Notes: generated from the letters alone by a model not told the origin. A DNA stretch of 64,000 nucleotides from Pegethrix bostrychoides GSE-TBD4-15B (GCA_019359155.1 JAHHHV010000067.1:102650-166649), one strand, 5' to 3'. Positions 1-8,200 are shown, counted from the stretch's first letter. Made by a program: numbers and translations.

Positions 1-150
1 AAGTTGTGAGTTCACATCACTATGACACAATTCGTAGTCAATAGTGCTACTCCACCAATGTTCAAAGTCTATTGGAAAGCGACTGCAATCAGTCCTCAAT
101 CCGTAAATTTATCTTTCCTCGATTTGACCCATTAACTTCTATTTCTAAAG

Positions 151-1599
151 ATGTTTCCAAGACCTCAAGACCTTCTACTTGTTGAGAGAGTAAAGCTCTA
201 TGATAATGTCGCACAAATCAATGATTGTCAGGGGCGCTTACTAGCAGAACTTCAAATTTACCCTTCTCCCAGACTCAATTGGGAATTTGAGATGCTTGGA
301 GAAGTGCAATGCAACTTTCCTGCTATTAATTTTAACAATATCAGCGAGTATACCGCTGAAATACAGGGGTATATGTTTATACTTGAACAACCATATCAAA
401 CAGGTGACTTCAGTGGGCTAGGGCCGCTCCGAGCAGCGCGAGGTATTGCTAACCGCGCAGTTTATGGCAATATCAACTCATCTGCACACAAGTTTACATT
501 CTGTCTGCCTAACGCCCGATTTCAATATAGGAACAATCGGCAATCCAGACTCTTTAAAACCGTTAATGAGCAGAGAACGAGAAGAGAAGTTCAGAGAGCA
601 GAGGAAGGGCGTTTTGTTGATTTGAGAATTGACGATGCATGGAACATCCGTTTAGAGATCAAACAGAATGCATTATCATGGCTTGATTTGGGTAGTCAAA
701 ATATTGGCACTTTGATCACAACTCTTGGTGAACTTTACCAGCCAGCTTATAACGCAACACAACCTGAAACCTTGGCTCATCTTCAATCGATAACGTTCGC
801 TGAGGGATTAAAAAGATTGAACGAACTAGGTCGATTATTGTCTTATCTAAATGGTGGATTCACAGCACCACTTTATGTTGAAGGACAGCAATATACTGGA
901 GGAGAGACAGTTGTGCAAACGGTTTCTGTCGCCGCACAAATTCGACAAACCACCTCGCTGGATCGGCTAGGGCAATCTTGGAATGCCCACGATTCGGATC
1001 TTGAAGCTTATGTTAGCTGCTTGCCTGCTTTTGAGCGTATGATGCAAAATCAGGTTTGGCAGGATGCTTTTGATTTCTTTCTCATTAAATACTTTCAAGT
1101 AATTCAGAACTTTTCCTGGCAAATTGCAGCGAGTGAGATTGGATCAGTTTTAGAGCGGCTGAGCTATACCATTTTAGTTGAAGAAGAATTTGATGCAACC
1201 AGAAGGGCAAATATTGAACTTCTCTTTAGGGTAGGCAAACAATCGGACGCTAAAAAATATTGGAAGTTAGGTAATAATTCTGGGCAAGAAAACCTTACCT
1301 TAACTGGAAAACGTCTAGCTCTTCTGCTTGAGCGCATAGGGTTAACAAGACAAAGGGGATATAGCGATGTAGACGATGTACAGCTCTTTCTCGATGTTCG
1401 TAATGATTCTGTCCATCCTAGAGTTAGCTCCATAGCATTAGAGGATCGTTGGACAAGTATTAACAAAGCTATTCAATGGGCGGATGAAGTAATGTTGTGG
1501 CGTTTAGGGTATCCTGGACGGTATTTAAATCGCTCACCGCATTTACAACTGTCAATATCACCACGTTACGACTTAAGTAATCGCTCACCAAATTGGTAA
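151..1599 (+). CDS. HEPN-domain protein (ApeA-like architecture), putative defence ribonuclease
   Basis: 482 aa and soluble, with no signal peptide or membrane segment. The N-terminal half (about 1-260) is rich in predicted beta strands and I do not recognise it firmly. The C-terminal third is helical and ends with R417-N-D-S-V-H422. This R-x4-H arrangement is the catalytic signature of HEPN ribonucleases, and the size and order (beta domain, then C-terminal HEPN) resemble ApeA-type abortive-infection proteins. Its stop is 24 nt before the PLD-SNF2 helicase on the same strand, so the two are probably co-transcribed. The base composition is more AT-rich than in its neighbours, a sign of transfer. 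The function as an RNA-cleaving defence effector is inferred; the N-terminal assignment is weak. Confidence 0.6.
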   Translation: MFPRPQDLLLVERVKLYDNVAQINDCQGRLLAELQIYPSPRLNWEFEMLGEVQCNFPAINFNNISEYTAEIQGYMFILEQPYQTGDFSGLGPLRAARGIANRAVYGNINSSAHKFTFCLPNARFQYRNNRQSRLFKTVNEQRTRREVQRAEEGRFVDLRIDDAWNIRLEIKQNALSWLDLGSQNIGTLITTLGELYQPAYNATQPETLAHLQSITFAEGLKRLNELGRLLSYLNGGFTAPLYVEGQQYTGGETVVQTVSVAAQIRQTTSLDRLGQSWNAHDSDLEAYVSCLPAFERMMQNQVWQDAFDFFLIKYFQVIQNFSWQIAASEIGSVLERLSYTILVEEEFDATRRANIELLFRVGKQSDAKKYWKLGNNSGQENLTLTGKRLALLLERIGLTRQRGYSDVDDVQLFLDVRNDSVHPRVSSIALEDRWTSINKAIQWADEVMLWRLGYPGRYLNRSPHLQLSISPRYDLSNRSPNW

Positions 1600-1623
1600 T
1601 TCTGATTACTTCAGTGATTTCAC

Positions 1624-4600
1624 ATGAGCAACCAAGTTCAACATTTGCTTCGCAACCACCCCTGGCGCATCAGCTACTCCAGTGACGAAAACAACCCGGT
1701 TACGGATTTCTACATTCCGGCCCTGGAATGCGCCATTCAGTATGACCGCAAATCTGGCTTCTTCAACAGCAGCATTCTCAGCAGAGTTGCACGCGGACTC
1801 GGAGCCATGTTGCAAAACCAGGGGCAAATCCGGCTGGTCATGGGCTGCCAGTTCAGCCCCCAGGATCTTCAGGCCATTAAGCAGGGCTACGAACTCCGTG
1901 AAGCGCTCAGTCAGCGTCTCGATACCGAACTCCAGCCGCCCCAAAATTTCGCCCAGCTCAAGCATTTCGAGATCCTGAGCTGGCTAATCCAAAATCAGTT
2001 TCTCGACATCCGCATCGCCATCCCGCTCAAATCAGACGGCACCCCCGAAGACAGCACCCGCCAGCTCGACCCCAACCGCATCTTCCACGAGAAAGTTGGC
2101 ATTATCACCGACGCCAGCGGCGACCAGCTAGCCTTCAGCGGCTCCAACAACGAATCAATCGGCGGCTGGGAAGCCAATATCGAATCCTTCCACGTCTACT
2201 TTGCCTGGGAAGGCGGACGCGATCTGGAGCGAGTCCAGCTTGAAAGCGCCCGGTTTGAGAAGCTCTGGACCAACCAGATGCCCAACGTGCGTGTTTTTGA
2301 AGTGCCAGAAGCCGTCAAGTACAAGCTCTTGCGCTACACGCCCGCGACGCCACCCATCTGGGAGCGACAGGCCGAATTCGACGAACGCCCCCTGCCCCAG
2401 ACCCAGCCACCGCAAGACAGCCCGCCGATGCTTTCCCAGGCAGACTGGCAACGCGAGCAGGCCGCCTTTGCCCAGCTTGCCAATCTCCACCAAGACCCCG
2501 GCTGCCTCGACTTCAGCATTCAATCCACAGCGGTTCAACCCTGGCCCCACCAGCTCAAAATTCTGCGCCGCGTTGCCCAGGACTTTCCCCGTAGCTACCT
2601 GATTGCCGACGAGGTCGGCCTGGGTAAAACCATCGAAACTGGTTTGATTCTGCGCTACCTGCTGCTTTCCCAGCAAGTCAAACGAGTTCTGGTGCTGCCG
2701 CCTGCCAGCGTTCAACCCCAATGGCAAAGCGAACTGCGCGAAAAATTCAACCTCCATTTCTGGTCCCTAACTCAAGGCGAACTCAAAGACCCATTTGGGC
2801 AAAAATCATCCGTCACCCGCAGCGAACCAGAAACCCAGGACAACATTTGGAACAGCCAAAACCTCATCCTGGCCTCCAGCCATCTGATTCGCCGCCAGGA
2901 TCGAATGCAGGAGCTGCTTGCCGCCGAACCCTGGGATCTGATTGTGCTGGACGAGGCCCATCATGCCCGCCGTAAAAGCCCACAGGAGCGCAAAGACAGC
3001 CCCAATCGCCTGCTTGCCCTGATGCGACAACTCCGCCACAGAACTAAAGCACTGCTGCTGCTCTCCGCGACTCCCATGCAGATCGATACGGTCGAAGTTT
3101 TTGATCTGCTGCACCTGCTGGGGCTAAACGGACACTGGCAGTACAGCGACAGCTTCTGCAACTATTTTGCCAGCCTCAGCGAGCAGCCCGACCGCCAATC
3201 CATCAGCTTCTGGCAGCAGATGTCTACCGATTATTTCAAGCAGGGCGGTCAACCCTGTCTCCGGTTTCAGCAGCATCTCCAGAAGCAGAGCCGCCTGCTG
3301 AGCCATCGGCTGGAATCTACCTGGCAAAGCGGAGCCAAGATTATCAACGCCCAGCAGTTTCTAGAAGATGAAGCCTTTATCGCCGCATCTCGCCAATACC
3401 TCACGATCAATACGCCCCTCAAAGATCGGATGTTCCGCCATACCCGCGACACGCTGCGCCAATACTATCGTCGAGGGCTGCTGGATCGAGATATTCCGAC
3501 TCGCCAAGTTCAAGACAACGCCATTGTCCTCGAACCCACCCGCGAAGCAGAACTGTACCGCGCCGTCAGCGACTATGTCCGCCATTTCTACCGGCTGGCC
3601 CAGAAGGAAAACCGCAAAGCGCTGGGCTTTCTGATGACGCTCTACCGCAAGCGCCTGACCAGCTCGTTCTACGCCGTGCAGCAGTCGCTTCAGCGCCGCC
3701 TAGATGCCCTGCTGGCCCAACAGGGCAACGGACTCACGGCTGATGATCTGGCAGAACTAGACGACGCCGAAGATGCGGTAATCGAAGGGTTAGAATCCTA
3801 CCTCGAACCCATCGATCCCAAAGAAGTGCAATATCTTGAAGACCTGCTGCGTCAGTTTGACAACACCGGCGAAGACACCAAATGCGCCCAATTCATTACC
3901 ACACTGCGGCAAGAGCTGAATGAACGAGAGAGCGCCATCGTCTTCACCCAATATACCGACACAATGGATTACCTGAGGAACTTTCTCAGCGCCAGCTTTG
4001 GTAGCCTGGTGGCCTGCTATTCGGGACGCGGCGGCGAACGCTATCAGAACGGCAAATGGTCTACTGTTCCCAAAGAGGACATCAAGCGCCGCTTCCGCGC
4101 AGGCGAAATCAAGCTGCTGCTCTGCACCGAGTCTGCCAGCGAGGGACTGAACCTGCAAACTTGCGGCGTTCTGTTCAACTACGATATGCCTTGGAACCCG
4201 ATGCGGGTCGAGCAGCGGATCGGCAGAATTGACCGGATTGGACAGAAATATCCGACCGTCAGAATTCACAACTTCTACTACGACGGCACGGTTGAGGCAA
4301 AAGTCTACAGAAAGCTGCGCGACCGGATTAACGCTTTTGCGACCGTGATTGGCAATCTGCAACCGATTTTGGCAAAAGTGCCCACCTTCCTCGAACGAGC
4401 CGTCATGAGCGCCGATCCCCAGGAAGAAGATGTGCTGCTGTCTGAATTTGATCACGACCTGGAAACGCCACCGCTCCGCCCTGCTTTAGATGAAATGGTG
4501 GTCATGGATGTAGAAGCCGATCTGGCAGAAATCAGGAAACCCATTCCTCCTGCGCCCACAACGCCTGAAGCCCTTGAGCAGCTTTTCACCACTTCGGTGC

Positions 4601-4803
4601 TGGCGAGAGCGGCTGGCATTGTCTTTGAGCAGGCAGAGCATCACACTTGGAAGCTGACATATCAACAGCAAAACTATGCTGTCACCTTCTATTCAAACGT
4701 CTTTGACACATCTCCCTCCCTGCGGCTGATGAGCTTTGGCGATCCGCTATTTGAGGAGTTACTGCGGCAGATAATTCGTTATTCTCCTGCAACCAGCTAT
4801 TGA
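1624..4803 (+). CDS. PLD-like nuclease fused to SNF2-family helicase
   Basis: 1059 aa. Residues about 20-215 form a phospholipase-D-like domain with the half-motif H-E-K near 155 followed by a G-S-N-N stretch, as in PLD nucleases and their restriction-enzyme relatives. A SNF2/RapA-type motor follows: Walker A (DEVGLGKT, near 328), DEAHH (near 442), SATPMQ (near 480), a motif V-like segment (ASEGLNLQ) near 838, and the arginine-finger motif VI (QRIGRIDRIGQ) near 865. About 150 residues of unknown C-terminal region remain. The protein should move on double-stranded DNA and carry its own nuclease. DISARM has separate PLD (DrmC) and SNF2 (DrmD) proteins; here the two activities are joined. It pairs with the HEPN gene just upstream. 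Confidence 0.8.
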   Translation: MSNQVQHLLRNHPWRISYSSDENNPVTDFYIPALECAIQYDRKSGFFNSSILSRVARGLGAMLQNQGQIRLVMGCQFSPQDLQAIKQGYELREALSQRLDTELQPPQNFAQLKHFEILSWLIQNQFLDIRIAIPLKSDGTPEDSTRQLDPNRIFHEKVGIITDASGDQLAFSGSNNESIGGWEANIESFHVYFAWEGGRDLERVQLESARFEKLWTNQMPNVRVFEVPEAVKYKLLRYTPATPPIWERQAEFDERPLPQTQPPQDSPPMLSQADWQREQAAFAQLANLHQDPGCLDFSIQSTAVQPWPHQLKILRRVAQDFPRSYLIADEVGLGKTIETGLILRYLLLSQQVKRVLVLPPASVQPQWQSELREKFNLHFWSLTQGELKDPFGQKSSVTRSEPETQDNIWNSQNLILASSHLIRRQDRMQELLAAEPWDLIVLDEAHHARRKSPQERKDSPNRLLALMRQLRHRTKALLLLSATPMQIDTVEVFDLLHLLGLNGHWQYSDSFCNYFASLSEQPDRQSISFWQQMSTDYFKQGGQPCLRFQQHLQKQSRLLSHRLESTWQSGAKIINAQQFLEDEAFIAASRQYLTINTPLKDRMFRHTRDTLRQYYRRGLLDRDIPTRQVQDNAIVLEPTREAELYRAVSDYVRHFYRLAQKENRKALGFLMTLYRKRLTSSFYAVQQSLQRRLDALLAQQGNGLTADDLAELDDAEDAVIEGLESYLEPIDPKEVQYLEDLLRQFDNTGEDTKCAQFITTLRQELNERESAIVFTQYTDTMDYLRNFLSASFGSLVACYSGRGGERYQNGKWSTVPKEDIKRRFRAGEIKLLLCTESASEGLNLQTCGVLFNYDMPWNPMRVEQRIGRIDRIGQKYPTVRIHNFYYDGTVEAKVYRKLRDRINAFATVIGNLQPILAKVPTFLERAVMSADPQEEDVLLSEFDHDLETPPLRPALDEMVVMDVEADLAEIRKPIPPAPTTPEALEQLFTTSVLARAAGIVFEQAEHHTWKLTYQQQNYAVTFYSNVFDTSPSLRLMSFGDPLFEELLRQIIRYSPATSY

Positions 4804-4837
4804 ACCTGTGGGCTACTTGGAAACAGAAACTGCGGCC

Positions 4838-5179
4838 CTACAGGTCTGCTTCTGCTTCTGAGGACGGCGCACCCACCTGCAACTGCCCTCGGCCAATCAG
4901 CTCAATCAGTTCAGAGATACCCCGGCAGCCCAGCGCCTTGGCAACCGCCATTGTGCCATCCCAGCCCGAATCAGTCACTGTCAGCGTCCGGCGTTTCTTC
5001 TCCTCCTCAAACGCAGGCGGCCTGCCCTCATGCTTCAGGTTTTCTAGAGACCGGGGGTTGATTGCCCTTTTAGGCTGACTCTGCGGCTTGGGCATAGACC
5101 GATTTCTCCCACTGCTTTTGTGCTGATAGTACAACGCCTGATTTTGTGTTTGGAAACCAAGCATCCTGCAAATCGGCAT
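4838..5179 (-). CDS. Small basic protein of cyanobacterial plasmid/accessory type, possible regulator
   Basis: 113 aa; very basic N-terminal half, acidic tail. The core (N-P-R-S-L-x-N-L-K, then a basic patch, then T-V-T-x-x-G-W-D-G and a helix ending S-E-L-I-E-L-I-G-R) matches a family I remember from cyanobacterial plasmids and islands, usually without a known function. The compact helical C-terminus after a short beta segment would suit a DNA-binding or copy-control role, but that is a guess. The start at 5179 has a purine-rich stretch (AAGGGGAAAT) before it; the internal ATG at 5095 is a plausible alternative because homologues tend to begin near that lysine/proline-rich stretch. It is divergent from the gene at 5315, with a 13-bp inverted repeat between them. 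Confidence 0.6.
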   Translation of the reverse strand: MPICRMLGFQTQNQALYYQHKSSGRNRSMPKPQSQPKRAINPRSLENLKHEGRPPAFEEEKKRRTLTVTDSGWDGTMAVAKALGCRGISELIELIGRGQLQVGAPSSEAEADL

Positions 5180-5190
5180 ATTTCCCCTTG

Positions 5191-5227
5191 CCTTATTCTA
5201 TATAACCACGTATAATATAGAATAAGG
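5191..5227. promoter_or_regulatory. 13-bp perfect inverted repeat in a divergent promoter region
   Basis: The arms CCTTATTCTATAT (5191-5203) and ATATAGAATAAGG (5215-5227) are exact reverse complements separated by 11 nt. The site begins 12 nt upstream of the left gene's start and lies 88 nt before the right gene's start. AT-rich hexamers that could act as -10 elements lie inside it. The size and position fit a dimeric repressor operator controlling both genes. No T tract follows, so it is not a typical terminator. The identity of the binding protein is unknown. Confidence 0.6.
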
Positions 5228-5314
5228 CCGGGTGGATAACACTTCCACCTCCGTCGAGTTCCCTGCAACTGTCCATGCACCGCTTCACGCTTGCAATCAT
5301 CGAGGAACTTCACC

Positions 5315-6196
5315 ATGACAACGACGCTTCAGCGCAACGCTCAACAGCAGCCCCAGTCCTCTAGCCATGCCGCAGGCAAGCAGCACGATGAGTTCGACTC
5401 TGATGCTTTTGAACATCAGCGCCAATCCCTGCCCTACCTGCAACTGCTCAACCATCAAGACCCCGACCAGTCCGGCTTCTTTATCCCCAGCGAGAATGCA
5501 GAAGCCGTCAGCTTCACCCCAACCCCCGAATGGCTACCCCATACCGCTGCCTTCCAGAACGGCTCAACCGTCGAGGGCTATCGCAGCCTGCTGGCCCGGT
5601 TTCTGATTCTGCACAGCTCGCCGCTGCTGATGTTTGAGCGCGAAAGCGGCGAGTTCATCGGTTCCTACCGCAAGGCCCAGTACCAGCGCAGCAGCATGGT
5701 CCTCAAGCGACGCTATCTGGTGTTTCTGATCAGCCAAGATAAGCGCTTGCTCCACAGCTCGCCGCTTTTGCTTACGGCCAAAGGCGCGTTCTGCGGCAGC
5801 TTTGGGCAGACGGTGGAGCAGTTTCGCCACGATATGAGCAAGGCATACAGTGCGGCAACCGGAGCCAAGCAGCCGAGGGGAGAGCGATTCATGGCCCTGT
5901 CGATTCTAGCGGTGCGGCTTCAGCCTCAGCTCAAGGGGCAGACCAAGCAGTCGTGGGTCTGTTCGGTTTCAGAATATGGTGTGCCCACCGTCGAGAACTG
6001 GCAGGCGTTCTTCATCGGCTACCGAGTTGAACTCAAGCAGCAGATTCTGGCCCAGTATGACGAGTGGGCTAGCTTCGGCAGCCTGGAACGGGAGTTTGCC
6101 TCGCAGCGCCAAGTTTCTCCTGCTGAGGCATCTGTGAGCCAAGGACAAGCAGAGAACTTCGAGGAGTTCGACTACGGCTATCCAGAAGCAATTTAA
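5315..6196 (+). CDS. DUF5895-like cyanobacterial accessory protein
   Basis: 293 aa from the ATG at 5315, chosen because GAGGA lies 8 nt upstream; a TTG further up (5291) would add eight residues. No signal peptide or membrane segment. The opening (an acidic stretch followed by L-P-Y-L-Q-L-L) and the later Y-R-K-x-Q-Y segment match a family found widely on cyanobacterial plasmids and islands, which I recall as DUF5895. Some relatives are fused to or near single-strand-binding or replication genes, but no function is established to my knowledge. The C-terminal 40 residues are low complexity and acidic. It heads a rightward cassette that continues with the genes at 6260, 6565 and 6981. Confidence 0.6.
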   Translation: MTTTLQRNAQQQPQSSSHAAGKQHDEFDSDAFEHQRQSLPYLQLLNHQDPDQSGFFIPSENAEAVSFTPTPEWLPHTAAFQNGSTVEGYRSLLARFLILHSSPLLMFERESGEFIGSYRKAQYQRSSMVLKRRYLVFLISQDKRLLHSSPLLLTAKGAFCGSFGQTVEQFRHDMSKAYSAATGAKQPRGERFMALSILAVRLQPQLKGQTKQSWVCSVSEYGVPTVENWQAFFIGYRVELKQQILAQYDEWASFGSLEREFASQRQVSPAEASVSQGQAENFEEFDYGYPEAI

Positions 6197-6259
6197 CAAC
6201 GTGGCTTTCCCCTGAGCAGTTGGGCTTGGGGGATTGCCGCCTTCTAGGAGGATTGACCC

Positions 6260-6568
6260 ATGACTTCCATGCCGCTGCCAAGCTTTGTCTTTCGCCCTAG
6301 ACAAACTCCGCTGATTTTGCCTCCAGCTTTCCCCGCCCAGACTCCGGCCCCGCGTTTTGCGGAGGGTGTTGCTGTGCGCTGGCTGCTCCTATCCGACTGC
6401 GACAGGACCGATAGCGGCATCGTGATTGGCCGCTGCTTTGCCTTTGCTCGCCATCGACGGCAGTGGGGCTGGCAGTACTGGATCTTGCTGGAGCGCAATG
6501 CTGCTAGCTCTGTTTTGATTGATACGGCCTGGGAAGAAGACCTGGAGCAAGTGGAGGCAGCAACATGA
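6260..6568 (+). CDS. Hypothetical protein in accessory cassette
   Basis: 102 aa, not assigned to a family. It has a proline-rich start (residues 5-30), then a segment that reads like a small beta sheet (V-R-W-L-L-L-S-D-C-D, then W-x-Y-W-I-L-L-E-R), and an acidic end. A strong ribosome site (AGGAGG) precedes the ATG. Its stop overlaps the next start in an ATGA, so it is translationally coupled to the HTH-like gene at 6565. The strong Shine-Dalgarno and the coupling support a real gene. Confidence 0.6.
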   Translation: MTSMPLPSFVFRPRQTPLILPPAFPAQTPAPRFAEGVAVRWLLLSDCDRTDSGIVIGRCFAFARHRRQWGWQYWILLERNAASSVLIDTAWEEDLEQVEAAT

Positions 6569-6897
6569 CTCGTCCTCGTGCTTTGAGCGAGCGGGAGCTT
6601 GAGCTAATCAGGCTGTACGCCAACTGCCAGCTTGGGCTGTCGCCGCGCCGCTTCTATGCCAAGTGGGCGGTCAGTCACGAAGCGATGGCCCAGATCTGCG
6701 CCCGTTCTCCATCGACAGTGCGGCGCTGGTTTAGCAAAGGCAAGCACTACCGCGCCCCCAGTGCGGCAGACCTGTGGCATCTAGCTCTGATGGACTTTTT
6801 GCTAGAACACTGCGAGGAGCTTACCCCAGAGCTGTGGCAGCAGTTGTGTCCTGGTCAGCCGCAGCCTTTGCCTCGTCCAGACTCACCCAGCACATAA
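6565..6897 (+). CDS. Small helix-turn-helix-like protein
   Basis: 110 aa. The first 70 residues are helical with an apparent helix-turn-helix (L-S-E-R-E-L-E-L-I, then A-Q-I-C-A-R-S-P-S-T-V-R-R-W-F), the second part reading like a recognition helix. The C-terminus is proline-rich. GGAGG lies upstream inside the preceding gene, which it overlaps by ATGA. Similar small proteins travel with the DUF5895-like gene in cyanobacterial plasmids as far as I recall. It is a candidate regulator of the cassette and could be the protein that reads the inverted repeat at 5191; that link is only inferred. Confidence 0.6.
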   Translation: MTRPRALSERELELIRLYANCQLGLSPRRFYAKWAVSHEAMAQICARSPSTVRRWFSKGKHYRAPSAADLWHLALMDFLLEHCEELTPELWQQLCPGQPQPLPRPDSPST

Positions 6898-6980
6898 GCT
6901 CAATTTTTTCAATTGCCAGCGGCACTGTCTTTGCCAGCGGCTTCACCAGTAGGGTGGCAAGTTGTGACTGCAATGACGCG

Positions 6981-7208
6981 ATGGCAACTCAACGCTTTTC
7001 TTCTGTCTCCCAAGAAGCTCGCCCCTGGACAATTGTGCTGCTTCTGCCCCAGGCTCAGCACCGCGAGTTGGTGCGGTTTCGCAACCGGCAGGACGCCGAG
7101 GACCACCTGCGGGCGCTGCGGCGGTTCATGCCCAAAACCCAATTTGAGCTGGTGTTTGATCTACCTGCTCAGATGCCAATCGATTTGTTAGATAAGATGG
7201 GTCAATGA
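6981..7208 (+). CDS. Small conserved cyanobacterial protein
   Basis: 75 aa from the ATG at 6981. Upstream in-frame extension is possible but reads as non-conserved sequence overlapping the previous gene. The core W-T-I-V-L-L-L-P followed by R-F-R-N-R-Q-D-A-E-D-H-L-R-A-L-R-R-F and F-E-L-V-F-D matches a small family I recall from cyanobacterial islands and plasmids, of unknown function. It probably folds as a short beta-alpha-beta unit. It is the last gene before the tRNA fragment, so it lies at the element's edge. Confidence 0.6.
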   Translation: MATQRFSSVSQEARPWTIVLLLPQAQHRELVRFRNRQDAEDHLRALRRFMPKTQFELVFDLPAQMPIDLLDKMGQ

Positions 7209-7330
7209 AATAGCCTGCTCCCAAAGATATCTCAAAGTCTCTAAAAACACCTAAAATTATTTAGATTGGGGTAAAGTTGGGGTAAACCACTTTCGGAAAG
7301 CCTGAAAACCTCGCAATCACTACATTCTCT

Positions 7331-7377
7331 TCAGATTCCGGTTCTGAGGGTCGGGGGTTCGAATCCCTCCATGCTCG
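7331..7377 (+). other. 3' fragment of tRNA-Arg(CCG); attachment-site scar
   Basis: The fragment contains a complete 5-bp anticodon stem (7331-7335 with 7343-7347), the loop TTCCGGT with anticodon CCG, a 5-nt variable region, a T arm with loop TTCGAAT, and a 7-nt 3' acceptor strand. Nothing upstream can form a D arm, and the sequence needed to pair with the acceptor strand (GAGCATG) is absent, so it is not a whole tRNA. Fragments that begin at the anticodon arm are what tyrosine recombinases leave when an element integrates in a tRNA gene. The intact copy would lie at the far left end of the element. Confidence 0.75.
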
Positions 7378-7409
7378 TTGAGAGATATCGAAGCAAGTTA
7401 GTTTAAAGC

Positions 7410-7447
7410 AAAACTACCGTAGAGCTATAGCTTTGCGGTAGTTTTTT
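7410..7447 (+). terminator. Rho-independent terminator behind the tRNA fragment
   Basis: A stem of nine pairs (AAACTACCG with CGGTAGTTT) with a 16-nt loop runs into TTTTTT. Its place 33 nt after the tRNA 3' end suggests that it is the original terminator of tRNA-Arg(CCG), kept on the chromosomal side. The rest of 7209-7588 shows no gene; a purine-rich repeated word (TTGGGGTAAA-like) occurs near 7266-7290. Confidence 0.75.
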
Positions 7448-7588
7448 GTGGGGATTCCCGTTGGTGTAGATTCCCAGTTGTGATTTTGCTACCAACCTCA
7501 ATTAATCAGATGCTTGGACACCGCGAGAGGTATGATAGCTCCAGATTAAGAAAAGATTATGAGTGCGACTTAAGTTTCAGGAGCAGAG

Positions 7589-7780
7589 TTGACGGCGAAC
7601 ATTCAGGTGGGTGCAAGAGTCAGAATTCTAGAGCCAGACTATGTGGCTGGACAGACAGGCATTATTGTCAGCCGAGAGATATTGAGCGACGGCAAAGTTA
7701 GCCGCCGCTGGATTGTCCAAGTTGAGAGCGAGGAAATTTTGCTGTCGCTTGATCCAGAGCAGTTTTTGGTGCTGAGCTAG
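7589..7780 (+). CDS. Small SH3/KOW-like protein
   Basis: 63 aa. The TTG start at 7589 is chosen because AGGAG lies 5 nt upstream and the reading frame opens there with the conserved part. The pattern G-A-R-V-R-I-L, then G-Q-T-G-I-I-V, then W-I-V-Q-V, then L-x-P-E-Q-F is that of a small five-strand barrel like KOW or SH3 modules. I know similar small proteins from cyanobacteria without an assigned role. It ends tail to tail with the DUF7219-like gene, the two overlapping by 4 nt. Confidence 0.55.
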   Translation: MTANIQVGARVRILEPDYVAGQTGIIVSREILSDGKVSRRWIVQVESEEILLSLDPEQFLVLS

Positions 7781-8064
7781 GCTTCGAGATCTGGAAGCTC
7801 TGGCGGTTCTGGCGGCGGCTCACCAATTCCCAGCTCGCGCTTGCTCTGCTTCAGCTGCTTGTAGAGCTTCTTAATCTCTTGATAAGCTGTGTCAGATGTC
7901 ATCTTGCCGCCAGTTTCTAGCGCGCAGATGTATTCGACGCGCTGAGAGAACTCTTGCAGATTGGCGTTGAACACTAAGTTGGCAGGTGTAAACTCACCGC
8001 GATAGGTGCTACGCGGAAACAAAAGGTTTTCCTTATCGGGGTTAGGGCTATTTGATTCAGGCAT
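7777..8064 (-). CDS. DUF7219-like conserved cyanobacterial protein
   Basis: 95 aa. The central part (F-P-R-S-T-Y-R-G-E-F-T-P, N-A-N-L-Q-E-F-x-Q-R-V, Y-I-C-x-L-E-T-G-G-K, then a K-Q-L-K-Q-S-K helix) matches a cyanobacteria-specific family that I recall as DUF7219. The helix-rich core has no membrane segment. The C-terminal 15 residues are a proline/glutamate run. No function is known to me. Confidence 0.65.
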   Translation of the reverse strand: MPESNSPNPDKENLLFPRSTYRGEFTPANLVFNANLQEFSQRVEYICALETGGKMTSDTAYQEIKKLYKQLKQSKRELGIGEPPPEPPELPDLEA

Positions 8065-8200
8065 AGGTTTATGGGAGGCCGACAGCTTGACATGAGGCCG
8101 GAGAACAGTCTAATCATATTAGTCTAGTCCGATCATGTAGGCCAACCGCCTGAAGCGCAACCCCCCAGCGGCAGAACTGGTTGCAGAACTGGCCACAGAA

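Larger units (their letters stand above)
1..7377. mobile_element. Right end of a putative integrated element bounded by a tRNA-Arg fragment
   Basis: The segment runs from beyond the left window edge to the tRNA-Arg(CCG) 3' fragment at 7331-7377. Seen: the fragment lies on the + strand and is followed at once by a terminator that would fit the original tRNA gene, so the inserted DNA should lie to the left. The cargo is accessory in character: a HEPN-like gene, a PLD-SNF2 helicase, and a divergent cassette of small proteins typical of cyanobacterial plasmids. The first gene is clearly more AT-rich than the helicase after it, which suggests mixed origins. No integrase and no intact tRNA copy are in the window; both would be expected further left. 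The boundary is inference. Confidence 0.45.

Noticed and set aside
1624..4803. Long - strand ORFs inside the PLD-SNF2 gene (for example 3790-4455)
   Set aside because: Shadows of the GC-rich helicase reading frame, without ribosome sites or recognisable domains.
7260..7377. A complete tRNA-Arg gene
   Set aside because: No D arm and no 5' acceptor strand can be found before the anticodon stem, so it is a 3' fragment only.
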